The notes under the pieces were generated by a model that saw only the letters and a program-made list of their open reading frames with translations, did not search any database and had not been told where the DNA came from. Below, in pieces: positions 41,553 to 50,626 of a stretch of DNA of 64,000 bases. The stretch comes from Paenibacillus sp. YPG26 (GTDB taxonomy: Bacteria > Bacillota > Bacilli > Paenibacillales > Paenibacillaceae). Where the stretch lies: assembly GCF_023704175.1 (NCBI RefSeq), contig NZ_CP084530.1, forward strand, positions 3,658,001 to 3,722,000, read 5' to 3'. How positions within the stretch are numbered: position 1 is the first letter of the stretch; each line of letters begins with the position of its first letter. The position numbers were made by a program, and so were the translations under genes.

Positions 41553-42677
41553 CTACCCGAGAGCCAGGATCACAGACTCAGCCACAAATTGTTGTACAGA
41601 GACTTCGATCTTCGGTCCGATCGGCAGAGACAGAACCTCCCCGGCAAGCTGCTCCGCAGCCGGCTGGCTGATTCTCAAGTGATGATAGACAGGCAGCTGA
41701 TGCACAGGAACCGGATAGTAGACCACCGAGCTGATTCCTTTTGCCGCAAGCTTGTTCTGAATCTCATCGCGTCTTCCATCCAGCACACGGATCGTGAACT
41801 GATGATAGACATGCCTTCCATAGCCCTCTTCAGCAGGCAGGAGAATCCCCGGAGTTCTGTACAGCAGCTCCCGGTATACACCGGCTGAGTTTCTGCGCGC
41901 TTTATTCCATTCGTCGATATAAGGAAGCTTCACCCTTAGAATGGCGGCCTGTATTTCATCCAGACGTGAGTTATAGCCGACAAGCTCGTTCAGATACTTT
42001 TTCTTCGATCCATGGGCTCTGAGCATAGAAATTTTCTCCGCGAACACCTCATTGTTCGTCGTAATCATTCCCCCATCCCCATATGCCCCCAGATTCTTGG
42101 AAGGGAAAAAGGAGAAGCAGCCGAAATCCCCGATCGTACCGGCCTTCCTCCCTTTATACTCAGCTCCAAAGGCCTGGGCGGTATCCTCCACAACATAGAG
42201 CCCGTAGCGGTCCGCCAGCGCCAGAATCGGATCCATGTCCACCACTTGACCGAATAGATGAACAGGAATCACCGCCTTGGTCCGCGGGGTAATTACGTCC
42301 TCAACCCGGTTCACATCCAGATTGAAGGTCCGGGGATCGACATCGGCGAATACCGGGGTTGCTCCCACCTGGCTGATGGCCTCGGCCGTAGCGAAGAAGG
42401 TGAACGGGGTGGTAATTACCTCATCGCCCGGGCCCACCCCGGCAGCCAGCAGCGCGAGTACAAGCGCGTCTGTTCCCGAATTGAGTGCAATCGCATGCTG
42501 CACACCGAGGTATTCCGCGGCTTCCCGCTCAAATTCATGCACATTCTCCCCCATGATGAACGCGCCTTTGTCCAATACGTCCTCAATCGAACGCAGCAGT
42601 TGGGGCTTCAGCTCCAGAATCTCGTGGCTAAGATCCAGGACTGGGACGCGCTTTAAGGTTACTTGCGGCTGCTCCAT
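41553..42677 (-). CDS. DegT/DnrJ/EryC1 sugar aminotransferase (WbpE-like)
   Basis: 374 residues. PLP lysine is Lys194 in FFPSKNLGAYGDGG; NSGTDALVLAL and EDTAQAFGAEYKG are the usual cofactor contacts. In the UDP-2,3-diacetamido-glucuronate pathway this enzyme puts the amino group on C3 of UDP-3-keto-GlcNAcA. The flanking WbpD-, WbpA- and WbpB-like genes support that role over other DegT reactions. Starts four bases after the acetyltransferase stop. Confidence 0.93.
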   Translation of the reverse strand: MEQPQVTLKRVPVLDLSHEILELKPQLLRSIEDVLDKGAFIMGENVHEFEREAAEYLGVQHAIALNSGTDALVLALLAAGVGPGDEVITTPFTFFATAEAISQVGATPVFADVDPRTFNLDVNRVEDVITPRTKAVIPVHLFGQVVDMDPILALADRYGLYVVEDTAQAFGAEYKGRKAGTIGDFGCFSFFPSKNLGAYGDGGMITTNNEVFAEKISMLRAHGSKKKYLNELVGYNSRLDEIQAAILRVKLPYIDEWNKARRNSAGVYRELLYRTPGILLPAEEGYGRHVYHQFTIRVLDGRRDEIQNKLAAKGISSVVYYPVPVHQLPVYHHLRISQPAAEQLAGEVLSLPIGPKIEVSVQQFVAESVILALG

Positions 42678-42680
42678 CCT

Positions 42681-43262
42681 CTACACCTCTTTCGTTAAAT
42701 GAACTATGTCCTGGTCCAATTCATATTCGCGTCCGCATGCCGCGCAGACAGCATCTCCATCCGCGAACTGAAGCGTCACCCCGCACTTGCACACCCAGCC
42801 GATCCGGCGGGCTGGAACTCCCGCACAGAGGGCATGGGACGGCACGTCCCTGTGAACAACGGCCCCTGCCGCAATCAGGGCCCACTCGCCAATCGTCACC
42901 CCGCATACCACAGTGGCATTGGCTCCGATCGAAGCTCCCCGCTTCACAACAGTTCTCCGGTAATCTTCGCTTGTATTGCGGGGAAATGCCGCTCTCGGCG
43001 TCAACACATTCGTGAACACCATACTGGGCCCACAGAATACGTCATCCTCAAGCACGACCCCTTCATACACGGAGACATTATTTTGGATCTTCACTCCAGT
43101 GCCAATCGTGACATGATTCCCGACGTATACGTTCTGCCCCAGGCTGCACCGGCTGCCAACAATAGAGGCCGAAGACACATGCGTGAAATGCCAGATCCTC
43201 GAATCCTCCCCAATGACGGCCCCGTCATCAATGACCGCGGTGGGATGTGCATAATAAGTCAT
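42681..43262 (-). CDS. UDP-3-amino-GlcNAcA N-acetyltransferase (WbpD-like)
   Basis: 193 residues with a left-handed beta-helix of hexapeptide repeats ([52 protein letters not shown]). The [11 protein letters not shown] segment is typical of WbpD. A C-terminal tail has CKCG...CAAC, a possible zinc ribbon absent from the shortest family members. It should acetylate the C3 amine, the last step to UDP-2,3-diacetamido-glucuronate. Confidence 0.92.
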   Translation of the reverse strand: MTYYAHPTAVIDDGAVIGEDSRIWHFTHVSSASIVGSRCSLGQNVYVGNHVTIGTGVKIQNNVSVYEGVVLEDDVFCGPSMVFTNVLTPRAAFPRNTSEDYRRTVVKRGASIGANATVVCGVTIGEWALIAAGAVVHRDVPSHALCAGVPARRIGWVCKCGVTLQFADGDAVCAACGREYELDQDIVHLTKEV

Positions 43263-43355
43263 GAGTACCTAAGCTCCTTTGGAATTGCTCTAAAATAACT
43301 CTGGAATGCGGACTGCATGCAGCCCGTTCAAGCCGCGTTACACCCCGCACCACAG

Positions 43356-44693
43356 CTATAACAGGTAGTAGTCCTTGGGCTTATCCATTCCCCTCAGCCC
43401 ATTGCGCGTATCGAACAGGCATCGGCACGAGCTGCGGATAAGCTCGTAATCAAATCCCGAATGATCCGTTGTGATGACCGTAATGTCCGCTGCCTGAGCC
43501 CGGCCTGCGGTCAGCTCCACACATTCGTAATCCCGCCCGCCATGTCTGAATGCCTGAATGTGGGTATCGCTAACCCACACCTCGGCGCCCCGCTCCTCCA
43601 GCTGTTCAATGATCTTGAGCACCGGCGACTCCCGGTAGTCATCGATGTCCTTCTTGTAGGCGACGCCAAGCAGATAGACCCGCGAACCGCTGATGGGCTT
43701 CTTGTATTTGTTCAGAATCTCACCTATTCTTTGTACAACGAACTCGGGCATCGCATGATTAATCTCTCCGGCAAGCTCGATGAGCCGGGTATGGTAGTTG
43801 TATTCCCTAGCCTTCCAGGTCAGGTAGAACGGGTCGATCGGGATGCAGTGCCCGCCAAGTCCCGGACCAGGATAGAATGCCATGAACCCATAGGGCTTCG
43901 TCTTCGCCGCGTCGATGACTTCCCATACATTGATGCCCATTCGGCTGCACAGCACGGCCATTTCATTGGCCAAGGCAATGTTAATATGCCTGAACGTATT
44001 CTCGTAGATCTTCTCCATCTCGGCGACAGAGGGACTGGAGACCACATGGACATGACCATCCAGCACCTCGGCATACAAGGTCTGTGCCACCTTGGAGCAG
44101 GCTGAAGTAATCCCGCCCACCACCTTGGGCGTGTTCTTCGTGTTGAACGATTTATTGCCCGGATCCACCCGCTCCGGCGAATAAGCGAGGAAGAAGTCCT
44201 CTCCGCATCTTAGGCCCGTCGCCTCCAGGATCGGTCTCACCAGCTCCTCGGTCGTCCCTGGATATGTAGTGCTCTCGAGCACCACCAGCATGCCCGGATG
44301 AAGGTATCTGGCGATCTCCCGGGTGGAATTCTCCACATAACTCGTATCCGGCTGCTGATAAGTATCGAGCGGAGTGGGCACACAGATCGCTACTGCATCC
44401 ACTTCCCGGAGAAAAGAGTAATCCGGCGTAGCCTGCAGCAGCCCCTTCTGCACAATACTCCGCAAATCCTCATCCACCACATCTCCAATGTAATTGACAC
44501 CGCTGTTCACCATATCGATCTTGCTCATCTGCACGTCAAGACCAATCACACGGTAGCCTGCCTTCGCCTTCTCTACAGCCAGCGGCAGTCCAACATAACC
44601 AAGACCGATCACTCCGATTACCGCTGCCCTGCTCAGCAGCTTCTCCATCAAGAGCGCGCTGTAATCCTGCTGCTTAGCCTTTTCCCCAAGCAT
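43356..44693 (-). CDS. UDP-N-acetylglucosamine 6-dehydrogenase (WbpA-like)
   Basis: 445 residues. Rossmann motif GVIGLGYVGLPLA (27-39), then STTYPGTTEE, and the catalytic Cys283 in GLGGHCIPIDPFYL; VAYKKDIDDYRESP near the end. It oxidises UDP-GlcNAc (or a related UDP-HexNAc) at C6 in two NAD steps to the uronate. ATG after ACGGAGG. First of the four sugar-nucleotide enzymes together with the oxidoreductase upstream. Confidence 0.94.
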   Translation of the reverse strand: MLGEKAKQQDYSALLMEKLLSRAAVIGVIGLGYVGLPLAVEKAKAGYRVIGLDVQMSKIDMVNSGVNYIGDVVDEDLRSIVQKGLLQATPDYSFLREVDAVAICVPTPLDTYQQPDTSYVENSTREIARYLHPGMLVVLESTTYPGTTEELVRPILEATGLRCGEDFFLAYSPERVDPGNKSFNTKNTPKVVGGITSACSKVAQTLYAEVLDGHVHVVSSPSVAEMEKIYENTFRHINIALANEMAVLCSRMGINVWEVIDAAKTKPYGFMAFYPGPGLGGHCIPIDPFYLTWKAREYNYHTRLIELAGEINHAMPEFVVQRIGEILNKYKKPISGSRVYLLGVAYKKDIDDYRESPVLKIIEQLEERGAEVWVSDTHIQAFRHGGRDYECVELTAGRAQAADITVITTDHSGFDYELIRSSCRCLFDTRNGLRGMDKPKDYYLL

Positions 44694-44719
44694 GATCTAG
44701 CCTCCGTCCTCATATTCGG

Positions 44720-45733
44720 TCAGGTATGAATCTCCTGCCGGCCGGCAGCCGCGATGATCTCATCCACCAGCCGGACAGCGCGAATTCCGTCGTCCACCGT
44801 TACAGCCGGATTCCGGTCCTCCTCAATCGCCCGCATCATGTCCTCAAGAATCCGCTGATGGCCGGGTATTCCATAAGGGTCCAGCTCCACCCGCTGGGTG
44901 ATCATGTCGATCTCCCCCTGGGTCATGGTGGAGCACTTCCATTGCTTGATCCAGTTCGCGGTAGGTCCTCCGATCATCACATAACCATGCTCGCCGAATA
45001 TACTGATCGACTCCTCAAGGTTATGTTCATATACAGTCGTTGCCGCCTCTACAACTCCCAGCACCCCGCTGTTGAACCGCAAGGCCGCGATCGCCACGTC
45101 CTCGGTCTCGATCCGGCGCAGTCTCGTATCCGCCATGGCCTGCACCTTGGCGACAGGGCCCAGCAGCCAGAGCAGCAGATCAAGGCTGTGTATAGCCTGG
45201 TTCATCAGCACCCCGCCATCCATCTCCCTTGTGCCGCGCCAGGCCGCCTGATCGTAGTAAGCCTGGGACCGGTTCCAGCGTACGGTAGCATTCACATGGC
45301 TGATCTTGCCGAGCAGCCCGCTGTCCAGCGCCCATTTCAAATAACGGATGGCCGGCCGGTACCGGTTCGGGTGCACGACAGCCGCCTTGACTCCGCTAAG
45401 CCTGACCGCCTCCCGGATGATCTCCCCATCCCGGAGCGTCAGCGCCACCGGCTTCTCGATTACCAGGTGCTTGCCCGCCAGGGCCGCCGCCTCAGCGAGC
45501 CTTGCATGAGTTCCGCTCGGCGTGCAGATGCAGACCAGGTCAATCTCCGGCATCTGCCGGAGCATCTCGTTCATGCTGGTGAATGCGGCTGCTCCGCATC
45601 TCGCCTGCAGCGCCTCCAGCTTGACCGGGTCTGTATCGCACAACGCGGCCAGCTTGGCACCCTCCAGTGCCCGGATAGCCTCTATATGCCTCAGGGCAAT
45701 ATGCCCACACCCTACGATGGCGCATTGGATCAT
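44720..45733 (-). CDS. Gfo/Idh/MocA oxidoreductase (WbpB-like)
   Basis: 337 residues; ATG at 45733 six bases after GGAGGAG. N-terminal Rossmann domain (IQCAIVGCGHIALRHIEAI), the EKPVAL catalytic-Lys motif, and AAWRGTREMDGGVLMNQAIHSLD with the conserved His. It should oxidise UDP-GlcNAcA at C3, coupled to the WbpE transamination. Immediately downstream of the 9-bp repeat region. Confidence 0.93.
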   Translation of the reverse strand: MIQCAIVGCGHIALRHIEAIRALEGAKLAALCDTDPVKLEALQARCGAAAFTSMNEMLRQMPEIDLVCICTPSGTHARLAEAAALAGKHLVIEKPVALTLRDGEIIREAVRLSGVKAAVVHPNRYRPAIRYLKWALDSGLLGKISHVNATVRWNRSQAYYDQAAWRGTREMDGGVLMNQAIHSLDLLLWLLGPVAKVQAMADTRLRRIETEDVAIAALRFNSGVLGVVEAATTVYEHNLEESISIFGEHGYVMIGGPTANWIKQWKCSTMTQGEIDMITQRVELDPYGIPGHQRILEDMMRAIEEDRNPAVTVDDGIRAVRLVDEIIAAAGRQEIHT

Positions 45734-45823
45734 AAGTAACTCCTCCATGTCTTTTTTCTATTTGCAAATATAGGCTTAGCTGAAATGTTCACTTGTCAGG
45801 GTACGGTCATAACTTGGGAAGAT

Positions 45824-45933
45824 GCTGGGTTTGCTGGGTTTGCTGGGTTTGCTGGGTTTGCTGGGTTTGCTGGGTTTGCTGGGTTTGCTGGGTTTCCTGG
45901 ACTCTTGGATCTCCTGGATCTCCTGGATCTCCT
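45824..45933. repeat. 9-bp tandem repeats between the wzz-like and wbpB-like genes
   Basis: Eight perfect copies of GCTGGGTTT (45824-45895), a degenerate stretch, then three copies of GGATCTCCT (45907-45933). The array lies in the 343-base gap between two exopolysaccharide genes. A period of nine keeps every frame open, so open frames across it are not evidence of coding. Confidence 0.95.
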
Positions 45934-46076
45934 GGTTACCCTTGGTCACTGCCCATCTCCAGGGTTCTTTGGTATATAACGCAACCACGGCTGCATTCCG
46001 TATACACAGGCGCAGGTGTCCGCTGCTGCAGTTCCAAGCATCCCCCTTTGCCCGCGGCTCCCTGTATGCCATTTTG

Positions 46077-46718
46077 CTAAGCCGACTTCCCGATTTTGCC
46101 GCTCCGCGTGCCGCTGCCCGGGCGCGACAACCGCCGCTTCTCCAGCAGCAGAGAGAGGCTTAAGGCGGTAAATACACCGATAAGCACGCCCAGCGCCAGG
46201 TTGAACATCTTCTTCGGGCTCACCGGCTCGGAAGCCTGATCCATATCCGCATAATCGAGCACCGTCACCTTGGCGCTGGAGACAATCCCTTTGGACTTGC
46301 TGATGAAGGTATCCGCGAAAGCATTCACAATAGATACCGCGCTCTGTGGATCACGGTCTGTGGCATACAAATGAATGACCAGCGTGCCGGGATCGGTGCG
46401 TACCTTGATTTTCCGCAGCAGCAGGGTCGGGGACTCTTTCAGGGACAGCTTCCTCTTCACTTCACCCGCCACACTGCGGCTCTGGATTGTGTCCTCATAG
46501 GTCTTGGTCAGCATCTGACTCGCCAAAAGCTCATTGTAGGTGCCTGATTCATTCGACTGGGAGATATTCGCCATCAAGCTGGCGGAGGCCTGATACTGCG
46601 GCTGAACGAGCACATTGATCAGATAGGCGCCGCCCACGCAGACCAGAATCGCCAGAGTGGCTACGATGTAATGTCTTTGGACCGATTTCAATAGGAAAAT
46701 GACATTCAACACACTCAC
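46077..46718 (-). CDS. Wzz/YveK-type chain-length or export adaptor protein
   Basis: 213 residues with two spans (about 17-38 and 168-190) around an extracellular Wzz domain (QPQYQASASLMANIS onward), and a Pro-rich YADMDQASEPVSPKKM segment before the second span. A basic C-terminal tail follows. It should set chain length or link export to synthesis. In most Firmicutes this gene precedes a tyrosine kinase; none is here. Start codon uncertain: GTG at 46718, with a GTG at 46712 as an alternative. Confidence 0.9.
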   Translation of the reverse strand: MSVLNVIFLLKSVQRHYIVATLAILVCVGGAYLINVLVQPQYQASASLMANISQSNESGTYNELLASQMLTKTYEDTIQSRSVAGEVKRKLSLKESPTLLLRKIKVRTDPGTLVIHLYATDRDPQSAVSIVNAFADTFISKSKGIVSSAKVTVLDYADMDQASEPVSPKKMFNLALGVLIGVFTALSLSLLLEKRRLSRPGSGTRSGKIGKSA

Positions 46719-46768
46719 CCTACCTTTTACCTTTATAGCTGTACGGAATGGAACTTGGGGCCGGTTCC

Positions 46769-47821
46769 CTAAGCATTCAGTTCTCTGGGCCCTTCCACAG
46801 GGTCTCCCATGAACGGCAATTCACAGGCCGGCTCGCTGCCAAGGATCTGATCGCTCAGTTCCTCCATATTGCGGCTCTCCATTCCATACAGCGACTGCAG
46901 CCTCTTATAATGAGCGATGATCTCCTCCAGCAGCTTCAAATTGCGGCCCTGTTCATCCACCAGATTGTAGGGATGGCACCACAGATGATAGACCTGCTTG
47001 TTCCGCGCGGCATAAGTCATTCCCTTCAGAATTCTTCTCCGCCGAAGCGGCTCCAGAAGCGCGAGTCTCCCCGAGTAGGATCGCAGGAAGTGGCTGGCCG
47101 GCAGGTCAAGCGGCTCCCCCTGCTCGGGAGCTTCCGGGGTATAGCAATGAAATCCCGACAGGTTGAGATAGGTATCCATCAAGCGGAGAGCCCGCCGCGG
47201 CAGGGCGTCGCCCGTGCGGTATCCCCTCCTGTACAGCCAGTGCTTCGGGTTGCCCCGATAAGCCCGGATTCCTTCTGGAAGGAGCAGCGGCAGATAGGCG
47301 GGGTTGACCTGATTACGCGGGAACACGATACTTTCAAGCCGTATCCCCTGACGCTCCGCGATCCGGACTGCTGCCTGCAGGTCTGCCTGGAATGCCGCCG
47401 AGTCTTGTCCCGCTTCCAGGCAGTAGTAATGCGAGAATGTATGCGTGGATACGCGCTGATACCGGGTCTCCTCAATCCGTCTGATCAAGGACAGACCGTA
47501 ATGCGAGGCGTCAGTCTGCTCATCCGTACCGACAACGCCGCTTGCCAGATGCGGATAGGGAGACAGATTGGCATCCTGATAAGCGGGGAGCCTTGCGGGT
47601 ATCCCGTGTAACAGCTGGTCCTTGGAATTGAAGAACATCAACCCTACGGTTGCCCAGGTCGCATGAATTCCACTGCGCTCAAATAGATCCAGTACGCGCG
47701 GAATAATCTCTCTTTCTTTGGCCAAATGCCCCAGGTAGTGGGATATCGGGCAAATATCCCGGATTCCCCAGTACAATTCAAAATCCATGGATATGACGAA
47801 TTGACCGTGGTTCATAGGCAT
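46769..47821 (-). CDS. Polysaccharide deacetylase-like protein (first gene of the locus)
   Basis: 350 residues, no signal peptide. NodB-type features: SMDFELYWG (metal Asp), STHTFSHYYC (His-x3-His), VFPRNQVN and WCHPYN (catalytic His). This arrangement is found in cytoplasmic deacetylases of O-antigen and capsule loci. The ribosome site is weak (GGGGGA, 14 bases away). It begins the minus-strand exopolysaccharide operon after the terminator at 47880. Confidence 0.87.
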   Translation of the reverse strand: MPMNHGQFVISMDFELYWGIRDICPISHYLGHLAKEREIIPRVLDLFERSGIHATWATVGLMFFNSKDQLLHGIPARLPAYQDANLSPYPHLASGVVGTDEQTDASHYGLSLIRRIEETRYQRVSTHTFSHYYCLEAGQDSAAFQADLQAAVRIAERQGIRLESIVFPRNQVNPAYLPLLLPEGIRAYRGNPKHWLYRRGYRTGDALPRRALRLMDTYLNLSGFHCYTPEAPEQGEPLDLPASHFLRSYSGRLALLEPLRRRRILKGMTYAARNKQVYHLWCHPYNLVDEQGRNLKLLEEIIAHYKRLQSLYGMESRNMEELSDQILGSEPACELPFMGDPVEGPRELNA

Positions 47822-47879
47822 TGCGTTATTAAGTCCCCCTTAGTCCCGAATCCTTGTCATACGCTATTTCATAGATATA

Positions 47880-47933
47880 CAAATAGAGCGGCCGTTATGC
47901 CAAAAACATAGCTTCAGCATAAAGACCGCTCTA
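47880..47933 (-). terminator. Terminator between the beta-helix gene and the exopolysaccharide operon
   Basis: Arms TAGAGCGGCCGTTATGC (47884-47900) and GCATAAAGACCGCTCTA (47917-47933) pair with two mismatches; TTTGT follows on the minus strand. Confidence 0.75.
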
Positions 47934-47948
47934 TAATCGGGCTCAAGA

Positions 47949-49328
47949 TCAGGCTCTGACTGTCACATTCCGGTTGGTTGGAGCCAATTGAATGTTGAAG
48001 GTGGAGGCCTCAATCCGATTTCCCCCAAGCGCAAGATTAACCTGCGTATATCCGTCAAGATAAGTAGACAGATCGATACCACCGCCATCACTCATCCGAA
48101 TCGTATTGTCCTTGATAACTCCGAAGTCCGCATTTTGCCAGGTCCAGATCGCCCGCTCGCCGTTCTCGATCGTATTGTTCTTGATCGTGAAATTGTGAAT
48201 GTTGCCCAGACGGATTGCCGTGGTTCCCTTGATATTACTGCCGCTGCCCATGATAATTCTGTTGTTCGAGATCACCGTGTTGCGCACCGTCTCCATAGCA
48301 CTGACCTCAATCGCCGCGTAGAAGCTGCCGATTCCGTCAATCACATTCGAATAGATAATATTGTTGCTTCCGTACACACTGACCGCGGAGAACATATCCG
48401 GTGCAAGCTTCCCCTTATTGACGCCCTGATAGAAGTTGTTGTTCAGAAAAGAGTTCACAATATGGTTGCCGCTAACCTTGACTCCCTGGGCGTAGATCTT
48501 CATTCCGCGCTTCGCGCAGTACTCAAGCAGATTGCCTGAGATCAGACTGTCTGTGTTCTCGCCGCCATTCTCATCCATAGCCGGGTCTTCATAGTAAATG
48601 CCGTCTCCATCGTCGGCAGGACCGATATGATGGATATGCGAATTGGTAATCATGACCCGTCTGGCTGCTTGCTCATTCGAGCCCCATGTTGTTGTAATAT
48701 AGATCCCCCGGGCAATCATAGACCCATTTGCCTGGTTGATCGCATAAATGTTTTTCACTTCCGAGCTGTCGATCTTAATCTGGCTGGTATTGCCGTATAC
48801 CACAATTCCGGCGACCACTTCCGAGTAACCCTCTTCATCCGGGTTCCTGCTCTGGGAAGCATTGGCGGCCGTAACTCCGGATATATTCACGCGCTGAACG
48901 CCCCCGCCCACGACAAGAACGCGGTTAACCTGCTTGTTCCCGTCCAGACTGAGATTGCAGATCTCCACATCACTGCCGGTAACCCGCATCAGCTCCCAGC
49001 CGAATCGACTGCCCGAAGCCTTAATCACCGAATCACTGCCCTGTCCCACCAGCTTGGTTCTGCTGCCGACGATCAGCGTGCGGTTAGGATCTATCACATA
49101 GGAACCTTTGGGGAAAAACACACTCGCCCCTCTTCCAGCCGCCTGATCAAGCGCCTTCTGGACAAAGGGGGTATCATCATCCCGCCCGTTTCCTTTGGCA
49201 CCGATCTGCCTTACATTGATGACGCTGCCGGGGCTGCCAAGCTGGCTGATCACAGCCTGCTGGACCGTATCGCCCGAATTCGCCATAGCGAGAATGGCGA
49301 GCATGACCTGCTTGAAGAATCTTTTCAC
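47949..49328 (-). CDS. Right-handed beta-helix protein (pectate lyase/GH28-like)
   Basis: 459 residues from a GTG with GGAGGG seven bases upstream. The N-terminus has a weak hydrophobic segment (QVMLAILAMAN) that may be a signal. A GH28-related start (VRQIGAKGNGRDDDTPFVQKAL) and PKGSYVI lead into many parallel beta-helix coils (NNTIENGERAIWTW, GDGIYYED). It may cut or bind acidic polysaccharide, possibly the product of the adjacent locus. Catalytic residues are not assigned with confidence. Confidence 0.85.
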   Translation of the reverse strand: MKRFFKQVMLAILAMANSGDTVQQAVISQLGSPGSVINVRQIGAKGNGRDDDTPFVQKALDQAAGRGASVFFPKGSYVIDPNRTLIVGSRTKLVGQGSDSVIKASGSRFGWELMRVTGSDVEICNLSLDGNKQVNRVLVVGGGVQRVNISGVTAANASQSRNPDEEGYSEVVAGIVVYGNTSQIKIDSSEVKNIYAINQANGSMIARGIYITTTWGSNEQAARRVMITNSHIHHIGPADDGDGIYYEDPAMDENGGENTDSLISGNLLEYCAKRGMKIYAQGVKVSGNHIVNSFLNNNFYQGVNKGKLAPDMFSAVSVYGSNNIIYSNVIDGIGSFYAAIEVSAMETVRNTVISNNRIIMGSGSNIKGTTAIRLGNIHNFTIKNNTIENGERAIWTWQNADFGVIKDNTIRMSDGGGIDLSTYLDGYTQVNLALGGNRIEASTFNIQLAPTNRNVTVRA

Positions 49329-49601
49329 TCTGCATCCCTCCATGACATGACACAATAGCTTGGCTAACCTTCTGGTTGTAACCGTCTGTCGCTGTATATA
49401 AGATAGGGTCGGATGCGTCCTCTATAGCCAAATTCTAACATCCCGTCTGTGCGTTAAGAATCAGTATTAGCCTAATTCCCACTGTCTAAGCAGCCCGAAT
49501 ATGACAGGAGCATAAAGGGGCGGGACGGGAATATACATGCATGTATGGGGAGTTTGGGAAGACAAGCTCTATATTTCTGTAGGATAGGAGAGTAAGGATC
49601 C
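49329..49601. promoter_or_regulatory. Divergent intergenic region with a 14-bp palindrome
   Basis: Contains ATACATGCATGTAT (49533-49546), a perfect palindrome 56 bases before the FemAB-like gene; a possible operator for one or both divergent genes. No clear consensus promoter was assigned. Confidence 0.35.
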
Positions 49602-50567
49602 ATGTATGATATGAAGCTGCTGGAGCAATGGGCAGAGTTCAACCGCCGGAAATGGGGATGCCGTGCCGCGATTCGCAGCTTCCAGGCGTCCCGCTCGAAC
49701 AGCCGCTGTGAAAGCCTGTTTTTCTATACCCGGAGGGGAAAGCTCTACCTTCCGCCCCTTAATCTATATCATCCTACTCTATTTCAAGCCACGCCTACGT
49801 CCAAGGCCCACCGGATCAGCACCCAGTGGCACGAAGCCGCAAGGCAGATGATCGCGGAGATGTGTACGGTTATGGGAACCGCCGGCTTCTGCCTGCCGCC
49901 CGGATTCACCGATGTGCGTCCATTTATCTGGCAGGGCTTCGAGGTGGTCGTGAAGTACACCTACTATCTGGACTTTCCCTTTAGCCTTGAGAATGCCAGC
50001 GGCGATATCCGTAGCCGGGTCAAGAGGGCCTCATCAGAAGGCTACTATGTCCGGCGGACGGCGAATATGAAGGAAGTGCATGAGTGCCTGACCGGTACGG
50101 AGGCCAGGCAAGGCTTTTCACATAATTTGTCACTCCGGGATCTGGAGCTGGCTCAGGAGCTTCTAGGTGAGAATGCCTTCCGCTGTTATGTGTGTTATTC
50201 GAGGGAGGGGGAGCCGGTCAGCGCAAGCGCGGTTCTGGTGCTTGACCCGGATCGGCCCCAGTGGTGGATCGCCGGCAGCAAGGCGGCGCATCTCAGCAAG
50301 GGCGTAGTCCAGCTGCTGCAGAGCGTCCTGCTTCAGGAACTGTCGGACCTCGGCATGAAGGGGTTTGACTTCGCCGGAGCCAACATTCCGTCCGTAGCCA
50401 AGTCCAAGGCACCTTGGGGCGGCAATCTCGTTCCCTATTATCTGGTCAAGAAACGGGTATTCAAGGACGTGCTGCGGGTGTCCTGGAACTGGTGGAGATT
50501 CAGATCCAACAGACTTCAGCGCCGCTTAGGCAAGGCAAAAGGGCTATTCCGCCGTCATCTTGGATGA
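49602..50567 (+). CDS. FemAB/GNAT-like acyltransferase (Acetyltransf_6 type)
   Basis: 321 residues; ATG after AGGAGAGTAAGG. The second half matches a BioF2/FemAB-like GNAT domain: YVCYSREGEPVSASAVLVLD, WWIAGSK and GMKGFDFAGANIPSVAKSK. A basic C-terminal tail follows. Such proteins in polysaccharide loci often modify the sugar or lipid-linked unit with an amino acid or acetyl group. It reads away from the exopolysaccharide genes. Confidence 0.82.
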   Translation: MYDMKLLEQWAEFNRRKWGCRAAIRSFQASRSNSRCESLFFYTRRGKLYLPPLNLYHPTLFQATPTSKAHRISTQWHEAARQMIAEMCTVMGTAGFCLPPGFTDVRPFIWQGFEVVVKYTYYLDFPFSLENASGDIRSRVKRASSEGYYVRRTANMKEVHECLTGTEARQGFSHNLSLRDLELAQELLGENAFRCYVCYSREGEPVSASAVLVLDPDRPQWWIAGSKAAHLSKGVVQLLQSVLLQELSDLGMKGFDFAGANIPSVAKSKAPWGGNLVPYYLVKKRVFKDVLRVSWNWWRFRSNRLQRRLGKAKGLFRRHLG

Positions 50568-50584
50568 CTTGGGGAATAGCCCTT
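50539..50584. terminator. Bidirectional terminator between the FemAB-like and HNH genes
   Basis: Perfect 12-base arms AAGGGCTATTCC / GGAATAGCCCTT; the FemAB-like stop codon is in the loop. On the minus strand TTTTGCC follows. Confidence 0.75.
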
Positions 50585-50626
50585 CGTTATGGCCAGATAT
50601 ACAATTTGCTGCGTTCTTGTAAAAAG

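Noticed and set aside
44726..45739. 337-codon open frame on the plus strand
   Set aside because: Antisense to the wbpB-like gene; composition (Arg, His, Pro, Gln) and lack of family features mark it as a shadow.
45824..45933. CRISPR array
   Set aside because: Repeats are head-to-tail 9-mers without spacers; no cas genes nearby.
45776..46072. 98-codon minus-strand frame with Lys-Pro-Ser repeats between the wzz-like and wbpB-like genes
   Set aside because: A 9-bp repeat keeps all frames open; no good ribosome site, and the non-repeat part matches nothing known. Kept only as a repeat feature.
45793..46163. Plus-strand frames with Leu-Gly-Leu or Cys-Trp-Val repeats
   Set aside because: Same 9-bp array read in other frames; antisense to the operon and without ribosome sites.
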